DNA of 20,372 bases, taken from assembly GCA_014305015.1 (NCBI GenBank), contig JACRUB010000199.1, forward strand, positions 1 to 20,372, written 5' to 3'. The notes under the pieces were generated by a model. The model saw only the letters and a list, made by a program, of their open reading frames with translations. It did not search any database and was not told where the DNA came from. Below, piece after piece: positions 14,076-20,372 of the stretch. The translations under genes were made by a program, and so were the position numbers. Numbering within the stretch: position 1 is the first letter of the stretch; the number at the start of each line of letters is the position of its first letter. The DNA comes from Vulcanimicrobiota bacterium. Lineage in GTDB: Bacteria; Vulcanimicrobiota; Vulcanimicrobiia; Vulcanimicrobiales; Vulcanimicrobiaceae.

Positions 14076-14724
14076 ACTTCTCTAGAATCGTGGAGGCATG
14101 GCCGGCGGCCATGCCTTCTGCGTCATGCAGGCGATCGCGCATTCCGTCGAATCGCATGACTTTCTTGATGTCGAGCAGATCTTTGGGTTTGGAGAGGTCG
14201 TCGAGCATGGCCTCCATTTTTTCTTGGGCCGTCATCTGTTTGGTGAGATCGAAGTCCATCATGACATGCACGACGCTCAGCAGGTCGACCTGCAACTGCT
14301 TTTGCTTATCGAGCGCGCGCTGGAGCTCTTGCGCTAACATGTGGATTTCGTGCGATTGCTCTTTGTCCGGGGTCATCGTCTCGCCTTTGCGCAGATCGTT
14401 GACTTCTTTTTGAATGATGCCGTTGTTATCGATGAGCGCCTGAACGTTCTCTTCCATCGTCAGACGCTCTGCGACGAACTCTTGCTCCCAGTTGATGTCT
14501 TTGAAAAGCTCGTTTTGATGTTTGAGCGACACGTTGATGTGGTCGAGCGCGAGGTCGTTCGCAAGCATCGGACGAACCGCCGCGTTGAAATGGCCATAGA
14601 AAGCGCTGCAGTACGGCGTGCTGCGCACGGAGCCGATCTCCTTAAGCGGAATTGGGGTCGGCGAAGGTGACGGGCTTGGGCTGGTTGCCGAGGCGAGCGC
14701 AACGAAAAACGTTAGTACGAGCAT
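14068..14724 (-). CDS. Exported helical protein of unknown function
   Basis: 218 residues with an N-terminal hydrophobic signal sequence (MLVLTFFVALASA) followed by a Ser-Pro linker (TSPSPSPSPTPIP). The rest is almost wholly helical and heptad-like, for example NVQALIDNNGIIQKEVNDLR and HMLAQELQRALDKQKQLQVD, indicating a coiled coil. Two cysteines (one after the linker, one as the last residue) could pair. No known family is recognised. The start lacks a good ribosome site. It lies immediately after rpoD on the same strand (39 bases), so it may be read through from the dnaG-rpoD unit. Confidence 0.7.
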   Translation of the reverse strand: MLVLTFFVALASATSPSPSPSPTPIPLKEIGSVRSTPYCSAFYGHFNAAVRPMLANDLALDHINVSLKHQNELFKDINWEQEFVAERLTMEENVQALIDNNGIIQKEVNDLRKGETMTPDKEQSHEIHMLAQELQRALDKQKQLQVDLLSVVHVMMDFDLTKQMTAQEKMEAMLDDLSKPKDLLDIKKVMRFDGMRDRLHDAEGMAAGHASTILEKYC

Positions 14725-14763
14725 CCGGTTATTGCATCGAGCGAAAAGTGGATCGCGTGACCG

Positions 14764-15933
14764 CTATTCGTTTGACCAGTAGTCCTTAAGCGCTTTACCG
14801 CGCGAAGGATGGCGCAGCTTGCGCAGCGCTTTTGCTTCGATCTGACGGATGCGCTCGCGCGTGACGCCGAATTCTTGACCGACTTCTTCAAGCGTGCGCT
14901 GATGGCCATCTTCGAGGCCGAATCGCAGAACGAGCACTTTGCGCTCGCGCTCGGTGAGGTTTTGCAGCACGTCGGCCATCTTCTCTTTGAGAAGCATGAC
15001 CGATGCTGCTTCCGCAGGCGCGACAGCTTCTTGATCTTCGATGAAGTCACCGAGATGCGAGTCTTCCTCTTCGCCGATCGGGGTCTCGAGTGAAATCGGC
15101 TCCTGCGAGATCTTGATGACTTCGCGAACCTTTTCCGGCGTAAGACCCATCTCCGAGGCAATCTCTTCAACGGACGGATCGCGGCCAAGTTCTTGCAGAA
15201 GCTGACGCGAAATCTTGATGAGCCGGTTGATAGTCTCGACCATATGAACAGGAATGCGAATCGTACGAGCTTGATCGGCGAGCGCGCGTGTGATTGCCTG
15301 ACGGATCCACCATGTGGCGTAGGTCGAAAACTTGTAACCCTTGCGGTAGTCGAATTTCTCGACAGCGCGAATCAAACCGAGGTTGCCTTCTTGAATAAGA
15401 TCCAAGAACAGCATGCCGCGGCCGACATATTTCTTTGCAATCGAGACGACGAGGCGAAGGTTGGCCTCCGTGAGCTGGCGCTTTGCCTCTTCACCGATCG
15501 TTATCAGCGTCGAATGAGCGCTGCCGTTTTTGAGCGCCTCATTCTCGCCGGCCTCGATCTTCATTGCTAAATCTTTTTCGTCCGCCATGGAGAGCAGCGG
15601 AACGCGCCCGATCTCTTTGAGATACATGCGGACAGGGTCATCGAGGGCCAAGCCTGCAGGTACGGCCGTCTCGTCGGCGGCCTCTTCGGCTTCGACTTCC
15701 GGCTTTTCTTCTTTTTGCTCGTCGATGATCTCAACGCCCAAACCGGCGATCTCTTCGAAAAGATCGTCGATGCGCTCGGGATTGACGTCGTCTACGTTAT
15801 CGAAGATGGCATTGATCTCTTCATACGTGAGCGACCCGTTCTTTTTGCCGCGCTCGATGAGCTTCTTGATTTGTTCTTCCAGCGGAATGCCGGGAGCTTG
15901 ATCGACCGTCGCGGCTGCTTTTTTGCGTGCCAT
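14764..15933 (-). CDS. rpoD: RNA polymerase primary sigma factor RpoD/SigA
   Basis: 389 residues, a compact group 1 sigma factor without the large non-conserved insert of proteobacterial sigma-70. Region 1.1-like helices (18-70) are followed by region 1.2 (DDPVRMYLKEIGRVPLL, 98-114), region 2 (EANLRLVVSIAKKYVGRG to RTIRIPVHM, about 156-231, with the -10 recognition and melting residues YATWWIRQAITRALADQ), region 3 (232-310) and region 4 (TEREREV-type start at 327, helix-turn-helix TLEEVGQEFGVTRERIRQIE 347-366). It directs core polymerase to housekeeping promoters. It follows dnaG on the same strand, the conserved macromolecular-synthesis arrangement, with a 181-base hairpin-rich gap. Confidence 0.98.
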   Translation of the reverse strand: MARKKAAATVDQAPGIPLEEQIKKLIERGKKNGSLTYEEINAIFDNVDDVNPERIDDLFEEIAGLGVEIIDEQKEEKPEVEAEEAADETAVPAGLALDDPVRMYLKEIGRVPLLSMADEKDLAMKIEAGENEALKNGSAHSTLITIGEEAKRQLTEANLRLVVSIAKKYVGRGMLFLDLIQEGNLGLIRAVEKFDYRKGYKFSTYATWWIRQAITRALADQARTIRIPVHMVETINRLIKISRQLLQELGRDPSVEEIASEMGLTPEKVREVIKISQEPISLETPIGEEEDSHLGDFIEDQEAVAPAEAASVMLLKEKMADVLQNLTERERKVLVLRFGLEDGHQRTLEEVGQEFGVTRERIRQIEAKALRKLRHPSRGKALKDYWSNE

Positions 15934-15945
15934 AGTTTTTTGTGT

Positions 15946-15956
15946 TCACCTCCTTT
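15946..15956 (-). promoter_or_regulatory. Extended Shine-Dalgarno sequence of rpoD with long spacer
   Basis: The minus strand reads AAAGGAGGTGA, fully complementary to the usual 16S rRNA 3' tail. It is unusually far from the ATG: 15 bases from the GGAGG core, across an A-rich spacer. No other in-frame start codon lies between, and a TGA blocks the frame upstream. Confidence 0.7.
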
Positions 15957-16008
15957 TTAGTTTAAATTACGTTTGAACTTCGCTCATACGTTTGGTGCTT
16001 CGTTTGAC

Positions 16009-16029
16009 TTCTGCCACGATACGGCAGAA
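16009..16029. repeat. Inverted repeat in the rpoD leader
   Basis: TTCTGCC-ACGATAC-GGCAGAA is a perfect 7-bp stem with a 7-base loop, about 76 bases before the rpoD start. It could be an RNA hairpin or a binding site for a dimeric regulator; the sequence alone does not decide. Confidence 0.45.
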
Positions 16030-16063
16030 ATCAACCTGCGCACCCCCGCCCAAACTTCGCGGA

Positions 16064-16097
16064 CGGGACCCCACATTCTCTTGGGGTTGGGCCCCCG
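16064..16097. repeat. GC-rich hairpin after dnaG
   Basis: CGGG-ACCCC and GGGGT-(TGGGCC bulge)-CCCG pair around a 10-base loop, 18 bases after the dnaG stop. No T run follows on the minus strand, so it is more likely a processing or partial attenuation structure between dnaG and rpoD than a full terminator. Confidence 0.4.
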
Positions 16098-16114
16098 TGC
16101 CTTAGGGGTAAAAT

Positions 16115-17902
16115 TTATTTTTTCAGTTTTAGTGCGAGCGATTCGAATTCGCCGCGGAGCTCGGCCGGCAATGCTTCGCCGGCACCGAGTAGATTATCGA
16201 TTTGTTGGGACAGCTCCTGATAACGCCGTTTCTCGTCTTCGAGTTGCAGTCGTCCCGCGATTTGGTCTAGATGCCCCCGGCGCGCATCGGTACCTGCGTA
16301 CCGCACCGTCTGCCCCCGGTGAGCAAGCGAAGAGAGCAACTCCACGCTTGTATGGTCTTCGGCAAACAGCGTTAAAACATCAGCGCCCGTCCGTAGGTCG
16401 CCCTCGTGCTTCAGCATGCGTTCGTAAATTTGGCGGTAAACCTCGTTGGGAAAGCGATGCGCGGGAATACGCATAAGATATTCCCTAAGAAGCGAGGGTT
16501 CTTCCAGCACGATTGCCAGCACTTCGCGTTCGAACGAAGCGGGCTGGGCACCGAGCGAAACGTGCCTGCTTGCCGAGAGCGGCGAATTGCGGCGGGGCGC
16601 AAAATTCATCTGGTTGGCAAGGAAGCGGCTATTCCGGAGGTCGTTCACGCTAACCTTTAGGTGCCCAGCGACGTATACGCGCCACTTGTCCCATTCCGCA
16701 ACCGGCGTCATTTCGCGAATGAGAGCTTCCCCTTTGCTCGCGATCGCATTGGGGGAATGGAAACCGGTTTGTAAGCGCTCGATTTCGCGATCGAGCTTGA
16801 ATTCGATCGATGGTTTAGCGGACTCGAGCACCTCGCGGAAAGCCTGTGCGCCACGGTTACGCACAAAACTATCGGGGTCTTCGCCAGCCGGGAGATTGAC
16901 GATGCGCACCGAGGAACCGGCGTGTTCCATCGCGTGCACCGCGATATCGATCGCTTTGTTTGCGGCGCTCGTACCGGCGGCGTCCGCGTCGAAACACAGG
17001 TAGATATTCTCGGCATATTTGCGCATCTCGCGGGCCTGCTCTTCCGTAAAAGCGGTGCCGAGCGAGGCGACGGCATTCTCAAAACCGGCTTGGTGCAGTG
17101 CGACGCAATCAAGCGGTCCTTCTACGACGATAAGGGTTTGATCGAGTGCCGCCGCCCGGCGCGCGAGATTGAGCGCAAACAGGTGACGGCCTTTGGTATA
17201 GACCGGGGTCGTTGTCGTGTTGATGTACTTCTGCTCGGCTTCACCGAGCGCGCGCCCGTTGAAGGCAATGCACTCGCCCGTCGTGGAGAAGGTTGGAATC
17301 ATCAGCCGGTTGCGGTAGAAATCATAGAACCCGCCACTCTGACGCGGCTTGATGAGCCCGGCTTTTGCGGCCGCTTCGAGCGTTATTCCGGCGGTGTGCA
17401 GTTCGTTTACGAGTCCGTCCCAACTCTCGGGCGCATAACCGACGGAAAATTTCTCGATCGAAGCCTGTGAGATGCCGCGCCCTTCGCAATAGGCACGCGC
17501 AGCCGCGCCATCGGCACCGGCAAGTGAGCGCGCAAAAAATTGCGTTGCAATTTTGTTTGCCTCGTAAATGGTTTCTTTTTCGTTGCGAACGCGTGCGGCT
17601 TGCGGATTCTCCTCTTCAATTTCCATCCCCGCGCGCTTTGCGAGCACGCGCACGGCATCGGGAAATGTGAGGTTCTCTAATTTCTGCACGAATGCGATAA
17701 CGTCACCGCCCGCCCCACAGCCAAAACATTTGAAGTAGCCCTGCTCGGGATGGACGTGAAACGAAGGTGTCTTCTCGCCATGGAACGGGCAAAGGCCCAC
17801 GAGATCACGCCCGCGCTTTTGTAACGGAACGTAGGAGCCGATGAAGCTCGCGATATCGACGCGCGCGTGAAGTTCGCGAGTAAAGCCTGGATCGATTGGC
17901 AT
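16115..17902 (-). CDS. dnaG: DNA primase
   Basis: It makes RNA primers for the replication fork with DnaB. 595 residues, normal length. The N-terminal CHC2 zinc-binding domain has C38 and H41 (GLCPFHGEKTPSF) and C59/C62 (YFKCFGCGAGGD). The polymerase/TOPRIM core has VVEGPLDCVAL (catalytic E261) and CFDADAAG (D305, D307). The C-terminal helicase-binding region (about 450-595) is divergent, as is usual. The ATG at 17902 gives the standard start (MPIDPGFTRELHARVDIA); no strong ribosome site is seen. It is divergent from the HD-phosphohydrolase gene, sharing a 57-base intergenic region that includes a DnaA-box-like 9-mer. Confidence 0.98.
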   Translation of the reverse strand: MPIDPGFTRELHARVDIASFIGSYVPLQKRGRDLVGLCPFHGEKTPSFHVHPEQGYFKCFGCGAGGDVIAFVQKLENLTFPDAVRVLAKRAGMEIEEENPQAARVRNEKETIYEANKIATQFFARSLAGADGAAARAYCEGRGISQASIEKFSVGYAPESWDGLVNELHTAGITLEAAAKAGLIKPRQSGGFYDFYRNRLMIPTFSTTGECIAFNGRALGEAEQKYINTTTTPVYTKGRHLFALNLARRAAALDQTLIVVEGPLDCVALHQAGFENAVASLGTAFTEEQAREMRKYAENIYLCFDADAAGTSAANKAIDIAVHAMEHAGSSVRIVNLPAGEDPDSFVRNRGAQAFREVLESAKPSIEFKLDREIERLQTGFHSPNAIASKGEALIREMTPVAEWDKWRVYVAGHLKVSVNDLRNSRFLANQMNFAPRRNSPLSASRHVSLGAQPASFEREVLAIVLEEPSLLREYLMRIPAHRFPNEVYRQIYERMLKHEGDLRTGADVLTLFAEDHTSVELLSSLAHRGQTVRYAGTDARRGHLDQIAGRLQLEDEKRRYQELSQQIDNLLGAGEALPAELRGEFESLALKLKK

Positions 17903-17951
17903 AGAGGTCGCATACTAGTTCGCCGGAACACCGCAGCCCCCCCACGAAGGG

Positions 17952-17960
17952 TTATCCACA
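17952..17960 (+). promoter_or_regulatory. Consensus DnaA box between dnaG and the HD-phosphohydrolase gene
   Basis: TTATCCACA is an exact match to the strong DnaA-box 9-mer. Its final A is the first base of the HD gene's ATG. It lies 50 bases upstream of the dnaG start. Only one copy is seen here, so it is a possible DnaA regulatory site rather than an origin. Confidence 0.45.
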
Positions 17961-19174
17961 TGGCTACGAAGCGCGTCTTCGATCCTATTCACCATTTCAT
18001 CGAGCTCAGCGCTGTTGAGGCGCGCCTGCTGGATTGCGATGTCCTGCAGCGCCTGCGCCGTCTGCGTCAGCTTGGCCTAGCCTACCTCGCCTATCCGTCC
18101 GCCGAACATTCTCGCTTCAGCCACGCCTTAGGTGCCTTTGCCGTTGGCACGCGCGTCTTCGACACCCTAGTAACGCACAGCCCCGAACATTTCAACGGCA
18201 ACGACGATGTCGCGTATCAGCGGCGGCTCGTGCGCGCAGCGCTACTGCTGCACGATATCGGCCACGGCCCGTTCAGTCACGCGTGCGAAGCCGTGCTCGG
18301 CATTAAACATGAAGAACGAACGCGCGCTCTGCTGGAATTGCCGCGTATGCGCACGGTCCTTGCCGGTCTCGAGGTGGATGTCGCCGACATTCTCGAGCTC
18401 CTCGTCGGCGGCGCGCACAACCGCTATCCGGTACTCACGGAAATCGTGAGCGGTCCCAACCTAGATGCGGATCGCATGGACTATCTCTTGCGCGATGCGT
18501 ACTTCACGGGCGTGAGCAGCGGCCGGTACGATAGCGAACAGCTGCTCGGATCGTTGCGTGTGTATTCCGCACCCGCCGGACCCGTTATGGGCATCGACAG
18601 CCGCGGCGTCGTCGCGCTCGAATCATTCGTGCTTGCCCGCTACATGATGTTTGCCACGGTCTATTTCCATCATACGACGCGCATGTTCGAGCGGATCTTG
18701 CAAGATGCGCTGCGCGAACTCTGGGTCGATCCCAAAAAACTCGATGACATCGACGAGTTTTTACTGTGGGACGATTTTCGTGTAATGAACGAGCTACGAG
18801 ACTTGCAATCGCTACCGGCGCGGGCGCTACGCGAACGTCTGCGTCTCTATGCTCTCGCGGCCGAGTTCAATGCCGAGAGCGATTTAAACACCTACGAAGC
18901 CTGCGCTTCCGCATTGCGCGACCGCTACGGAGACGCCGTTTGGGAGGACGCGCAGGAACAATTGATGCACCGCTTGCCGATGGGCGCGGACGATCGTAGA
19001 CCGACCGTGTACGTCGGAAGCAACGCCGGATTGGCAGACGCAAGCGACGCCTCAGACTTAATCAAGAAAATCTCAGGCAAGGCCTATTGGCGCAAGTTGT
19101 TTGTCGAACGCGCATCTGTTGATCCGCTGGAAGCCCGAGCAATCTGTCGCGAGATCATTGCGAAACGTGGCTGA
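17960..19174 (+). CDS. HD-domain phosphohydrolase (SAMHD1/YwfO-like, putative dNTP triphosphohydrolase)
   Basis: 404 residues. The N-terminal DPIHHFIELS is followed by RLRRLRQLGLAYLAYPSAEH and the HD metal site: H55 in RFSHALG, H98-D99 in LLLHDIGHGPFSH and the distal Asp in NLDADRMDYLLRDAYFTG (167-184). This order (PSA-x-H-x-RF-x-HALG, then HDIGHGPFSH) is typical of the SAMHD1/YwfO group of HD phosphohydrolases, several of which hydrolyse dNTPs to nucleosides and triphosphate. The C-terminal half (about 225-404) is helical and specific to this branch. The ATG at 17960 begins the conserved DPIH motif region; a longer upstream frame runs over dnaG. A link to dNTP pools is made plausible by the divergent primase gene, but substrate is not proven. 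Confidence 0.88.
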   Translation: MATKRVFDPIHHFIELSAVEARLLDCDVLQRLRRLRQLGLAYLAYPSAEHSRFSHALGAFAVGTRVFDTLVTHSPEHFNGNDDVAYQRRLVRAALLLHDIGHGPFSHACEAVLGIKHEERTRALLELPRMRTVLAGLEVDVADILELLVGGAHNRYPVLTEIVSGPNLDADRMDYLLRDAYFTGVSSGRYDSEQLLGSLRVYSAPAGPVMGIDSRGVVALESFVLARYMMFATVYFHHTTRMFERILQDALRELWVDPKKLDDIDEFLLWDDFRVMNELRDLQSLPARALRERLRLYALAAEFNAESDLNTYEACASALRDRYGDAVWEDAQEQLMHRLPMGADDRRPTVYVGSNAGLADASDASDLIKKISGKAYWRKLFVERASVDPLEARAICREIIAKRG

Positions 19175-19206
19175 TGAAGCATGACGGATTTGTGATTGCG
19201 CAAAAC

Positions 19207-19236
19207 AAAAGACTACGGAAATTTCCGTAGCCTTTT
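19207..19236. terminator. Bidirectional Rho-independent terminator
   Basis: CTACGGAAATTTCCGTAG is a perfect 18-base palindrome, flanked by AAAAG on the left and CTTTT on the right. It gives a T run on both strands and sits between the convergent HD-phosphohydrolase and small exported-protein genes. Confidence 0.9.
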
Positions 19237-19260
19237 GCCCCTTGCGAAGCGTTTCTTGAA

Positions 19261-19596
19261 CTATTGACCCGGATGCGCGCGGTCGTATGCTTCGGCTTGG
19301 AGTAGTTGATTGCGGGCCTGATTCATAAGATCGAGGGCCTGTTCGCGATGGCCGCCGTAGTCGCGCCGGTCGCGTTGCAGTTCGTCGATGAGGCGCTCGA
19401 GGCGCGCTCGAACCTGGTGAATATTTTTGTTACTTCCGCGTTCGCCACGGCGGTTGCGCATGTTTGAAGACGCGTTTTGGCCGATAGGTCCGTTAACCGT
19501 CGTGCCGTTCGGCAATGTTACTGTTTGGGCGCTGGCTGCGCCGGCGACGAGGGTCGTCGCGAGGATACCGGTTGCCAGAAGTGCTTTGATATTCAT
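19261..19596 (-). CDS. Small exported helical protein of unknown function
   Basis: 111 residues with a clear Sec signal peptide (MNIKALLATGILATTLVAGA, cleavage at ASA-Q). After a short Asn/Gly-rich stretch (TLPNGTTVNGPIGQN) the remainder is charged and helical (VRARLERLIDELQRDRRDY and QALDLMNQARNQLLQAEAYD), likely a two-helix hairpin in the periplasm. No family is recognised. An AGGAG site lies 11 bases before the ATG. It is a single-gene unit ending at the bidirectional terminator. Confidence 0.75.
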   Translation of the reverse strand: MNIKALLATGILATTLVAGAASAQTVTLPNGTTVNGPIGQNASSNMRNRRGERGSNKNIHQVRARLERLIDELQRDRRDYGGHREQALDLMNQARNQLLQAEAYDRAHPGQ

Positions 19597-19741
19597 GGTT
19601 CTAAAAGCTCCTTGTTCCCTGAATGAAAGGCGAGGGTGATATGTTCAGGGTAACGGAGCACGAAAACAAGGCAGTTCCGGCAGCACGCAGGTCTAATTTA
19701 GGCTTAAGGCGGTTCTAACGAGAATTTAAATAAGGCTTCGA

Positions 19742-19790
19742 TGCTTCGACAGGCTAGAGTTCCGGGCTCGGAGCACTTCAGCATGACAGG
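19742..19790. repeat. REP-like palindromic element, interrupted
   Basis: The plus strand has TGCTTCGACAGGCT (19742-19755) and, 22 bases later, TCAGCATGACAGG (19778-19790). Together these match the two ends of a short palindromic repeat of the form TGCTTCGACAGGCTCAGCATGACA that I recall as very frequent between genes in many environmental bacterial genomes. Here the two ends are separated by a GC-rich insert. It lies just after the ppdK stop codon. Confidence 0.4.
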
Positions 19791-19793
19791 GGG

Positions 19794-20372
19794 CTACTGC
19801 AGTGATCCGAGTGCGGCTTGGGCGGCTGCAAGGCGGGCGATCGGGACGCGATAGGGCGAGCACGACACGTAATTCAAACCCAGCGCGTGGCAGAACGCGA
19901 CGCTTGTCGGCTCACCGCCATGTTCGCCGCAAATTCCGATTTTTAAATCGGCTTTTTCTTTGCGGCCGAGCTCAACGGCCTGACGCATTAGGCCGCCGAC
20001 GCCTTGCCGGTCGAGCACCTGGAATGGATCGTCTTTAAGAATCTTCTTCTCGAGATACGCTGGAATAAAAGACGCTTCGGCATCATCGCGACTGTATCCG
20101 TACGTCGTCTGCGTGAGATCGTTCGTGCCGAATGAGAAAAACTCAGCATAGTGCGCGATCTCGTCGGCCACGATGCACGCACGCGGCAACTCAATCATCG
20201 TACCGATACGGTATTCCACCTTGCAGCCGTGTTTGGCCATCACTTCGTCCGCCACGGCCTTCGCAGCCTCGAAGGTTTGCTGCATCTCTTCTGTGGTGCC
20301 GACCCCCGGAATCATGACTTCTGGCCGCACGTCCACGCCGCGATCCTTGAGCTCGCACGCTTCTTCAAAGAT
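19794..20372 (-). CDS. ppdK: Pyruvate phosphate dikinase, C-terminal fragment
   Basis: The enzyme interconverts pyruvate, ATP and phosphate with PEP, AMP and pyrophosphate. Only the last 192 residues are in the window; the frame stays open to the right edge (IFEEACELKDRGVDVRPEVM). This is the PEP/pyruvate-binding TIM barrel: PEVMIPGVGTTEEM, RIGTMIELPRACIVADEIA, FSFGTNDLTQTTYGYSRDDA and the catalytic-cysteine motif GICGEHGGEP, then GLNYVSCSPYRVPIARLAAA at the end. FSFGTNDLTQ and SCSPYRVPIARLAAAQA separate PpdK from PEP synthase and PTS enzyme I. The C-terminus is complete, ending ALGSLQ. Confidence 0.96.
   Translation of the reverse strand: MFEEACELKDRGVDVRPEVMIPGVGTTEEMQQTFEAAKAVADEVMAKHGCKVEYRIGTMIELPRACIVADEIAHYAEFFSFGTNDLTQTTYGYSRDDAEASFIPAYLEKKILKDDPFQVLDRQGVGGLMRQAVELGRKEKADLKIGICGEHGGEPTSVAFCHALGLNYVSCSPYRVPIARLAAAQAALGSLQ

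Noticed and set aside
1..20372. CRISPR array, prophage, insertion sequence or toxin-antitoxin pair
   Set aside because: No spaced direct repeats, transposase, integrase or phage structural genes, or small toxin-antitoxin pairs are visible.

Overview
This is a bacterial chromosomal window of mixed housekeeping and accessory genes. An AcrB-type RND transporter, a lipobox protein and many Sec-type signal peptides point to a diderm bacterium. GC content looks moderately high. No gene here fixes the phylum. The mixture (dnaG-rpoD, KGG-repeat protein, HEAT-cyclophilin fusion, several unfamiliar exported proteins) would suit an uncultivated soil lineage such as Eremiobacterota/WPS-2, but that is a low-confidence guess. 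There is no IS element, phage gene, CRISPR array or integrase.

Layout. Positions 1-382 (minus) hold the first 61 codons of an RND efflux permease, a strong terminator and a tRNA-Leu(GAG). Positions 409-6715 (minus) form a tightly packed run, read from right to left: single-domain response regulator, MntP-type manganese exporter, KamB-like P-loop protein, KamC-like MutS-family ATPase, Kce/BKACE Claisen-type cleavage enzyme, then the two membrane subunits of a DppBC/OppBC peptide-type ABC importer. Positions 6773-8906 (plus) carry a molybdate-type ABC permease, a monofunctional proline dehydrogenase and D-aminoacyl-tRNA deacylase. Positions 8857-10386 (minus) encode a membrane-anchored HEAT-repeat/cyclophilin fusion whose 3' end overlaps dtd. 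Positions 10484-14058 (plus) carry a KGG-repeat stress protein followed by four exported proteins, with terminators splitting them into transcription units. Position 14068 to the end holds an exported helical protein, rpoD, dnaG, a divergent HD-domain phosphohydrolase, a small exported protein and the C-terminal part of pyruvate phosphate dikinase.

How the genes fit together. The most interesting block is kamB-kamC-kce. KamB and KamC are known companions (reactivase) of the B12/PLP enzyme lysine 5,6-aminomutase, and Kce is the cleavage enzyme later in the same lysine fermentation pathway. The three genes overlap or are separated by one base, so they are very probably co-translated. The aminomutase (kamD/kamE), kamA, kdd and kal are not in the window. 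The adjacent peptide-type permeases, and proline dehydrogenase nearby, suggest amino-acid or peptide catabolism, but the permeases have no ATPase or binding-protein genes here. The dnaG/HD-phosphohydrolase divergent region contains a perfect DnaA-box 9-mer on the HD start codon, which could link primase and nucleotide-pool control to DnaA; this is inference.

No gene-free stretch exceeds 300 bases. The longer gaps (184-295, 12421-12597, 15934-16114, 19597-19793) hold the terminators, hairpins and REP-like sequence listed below.
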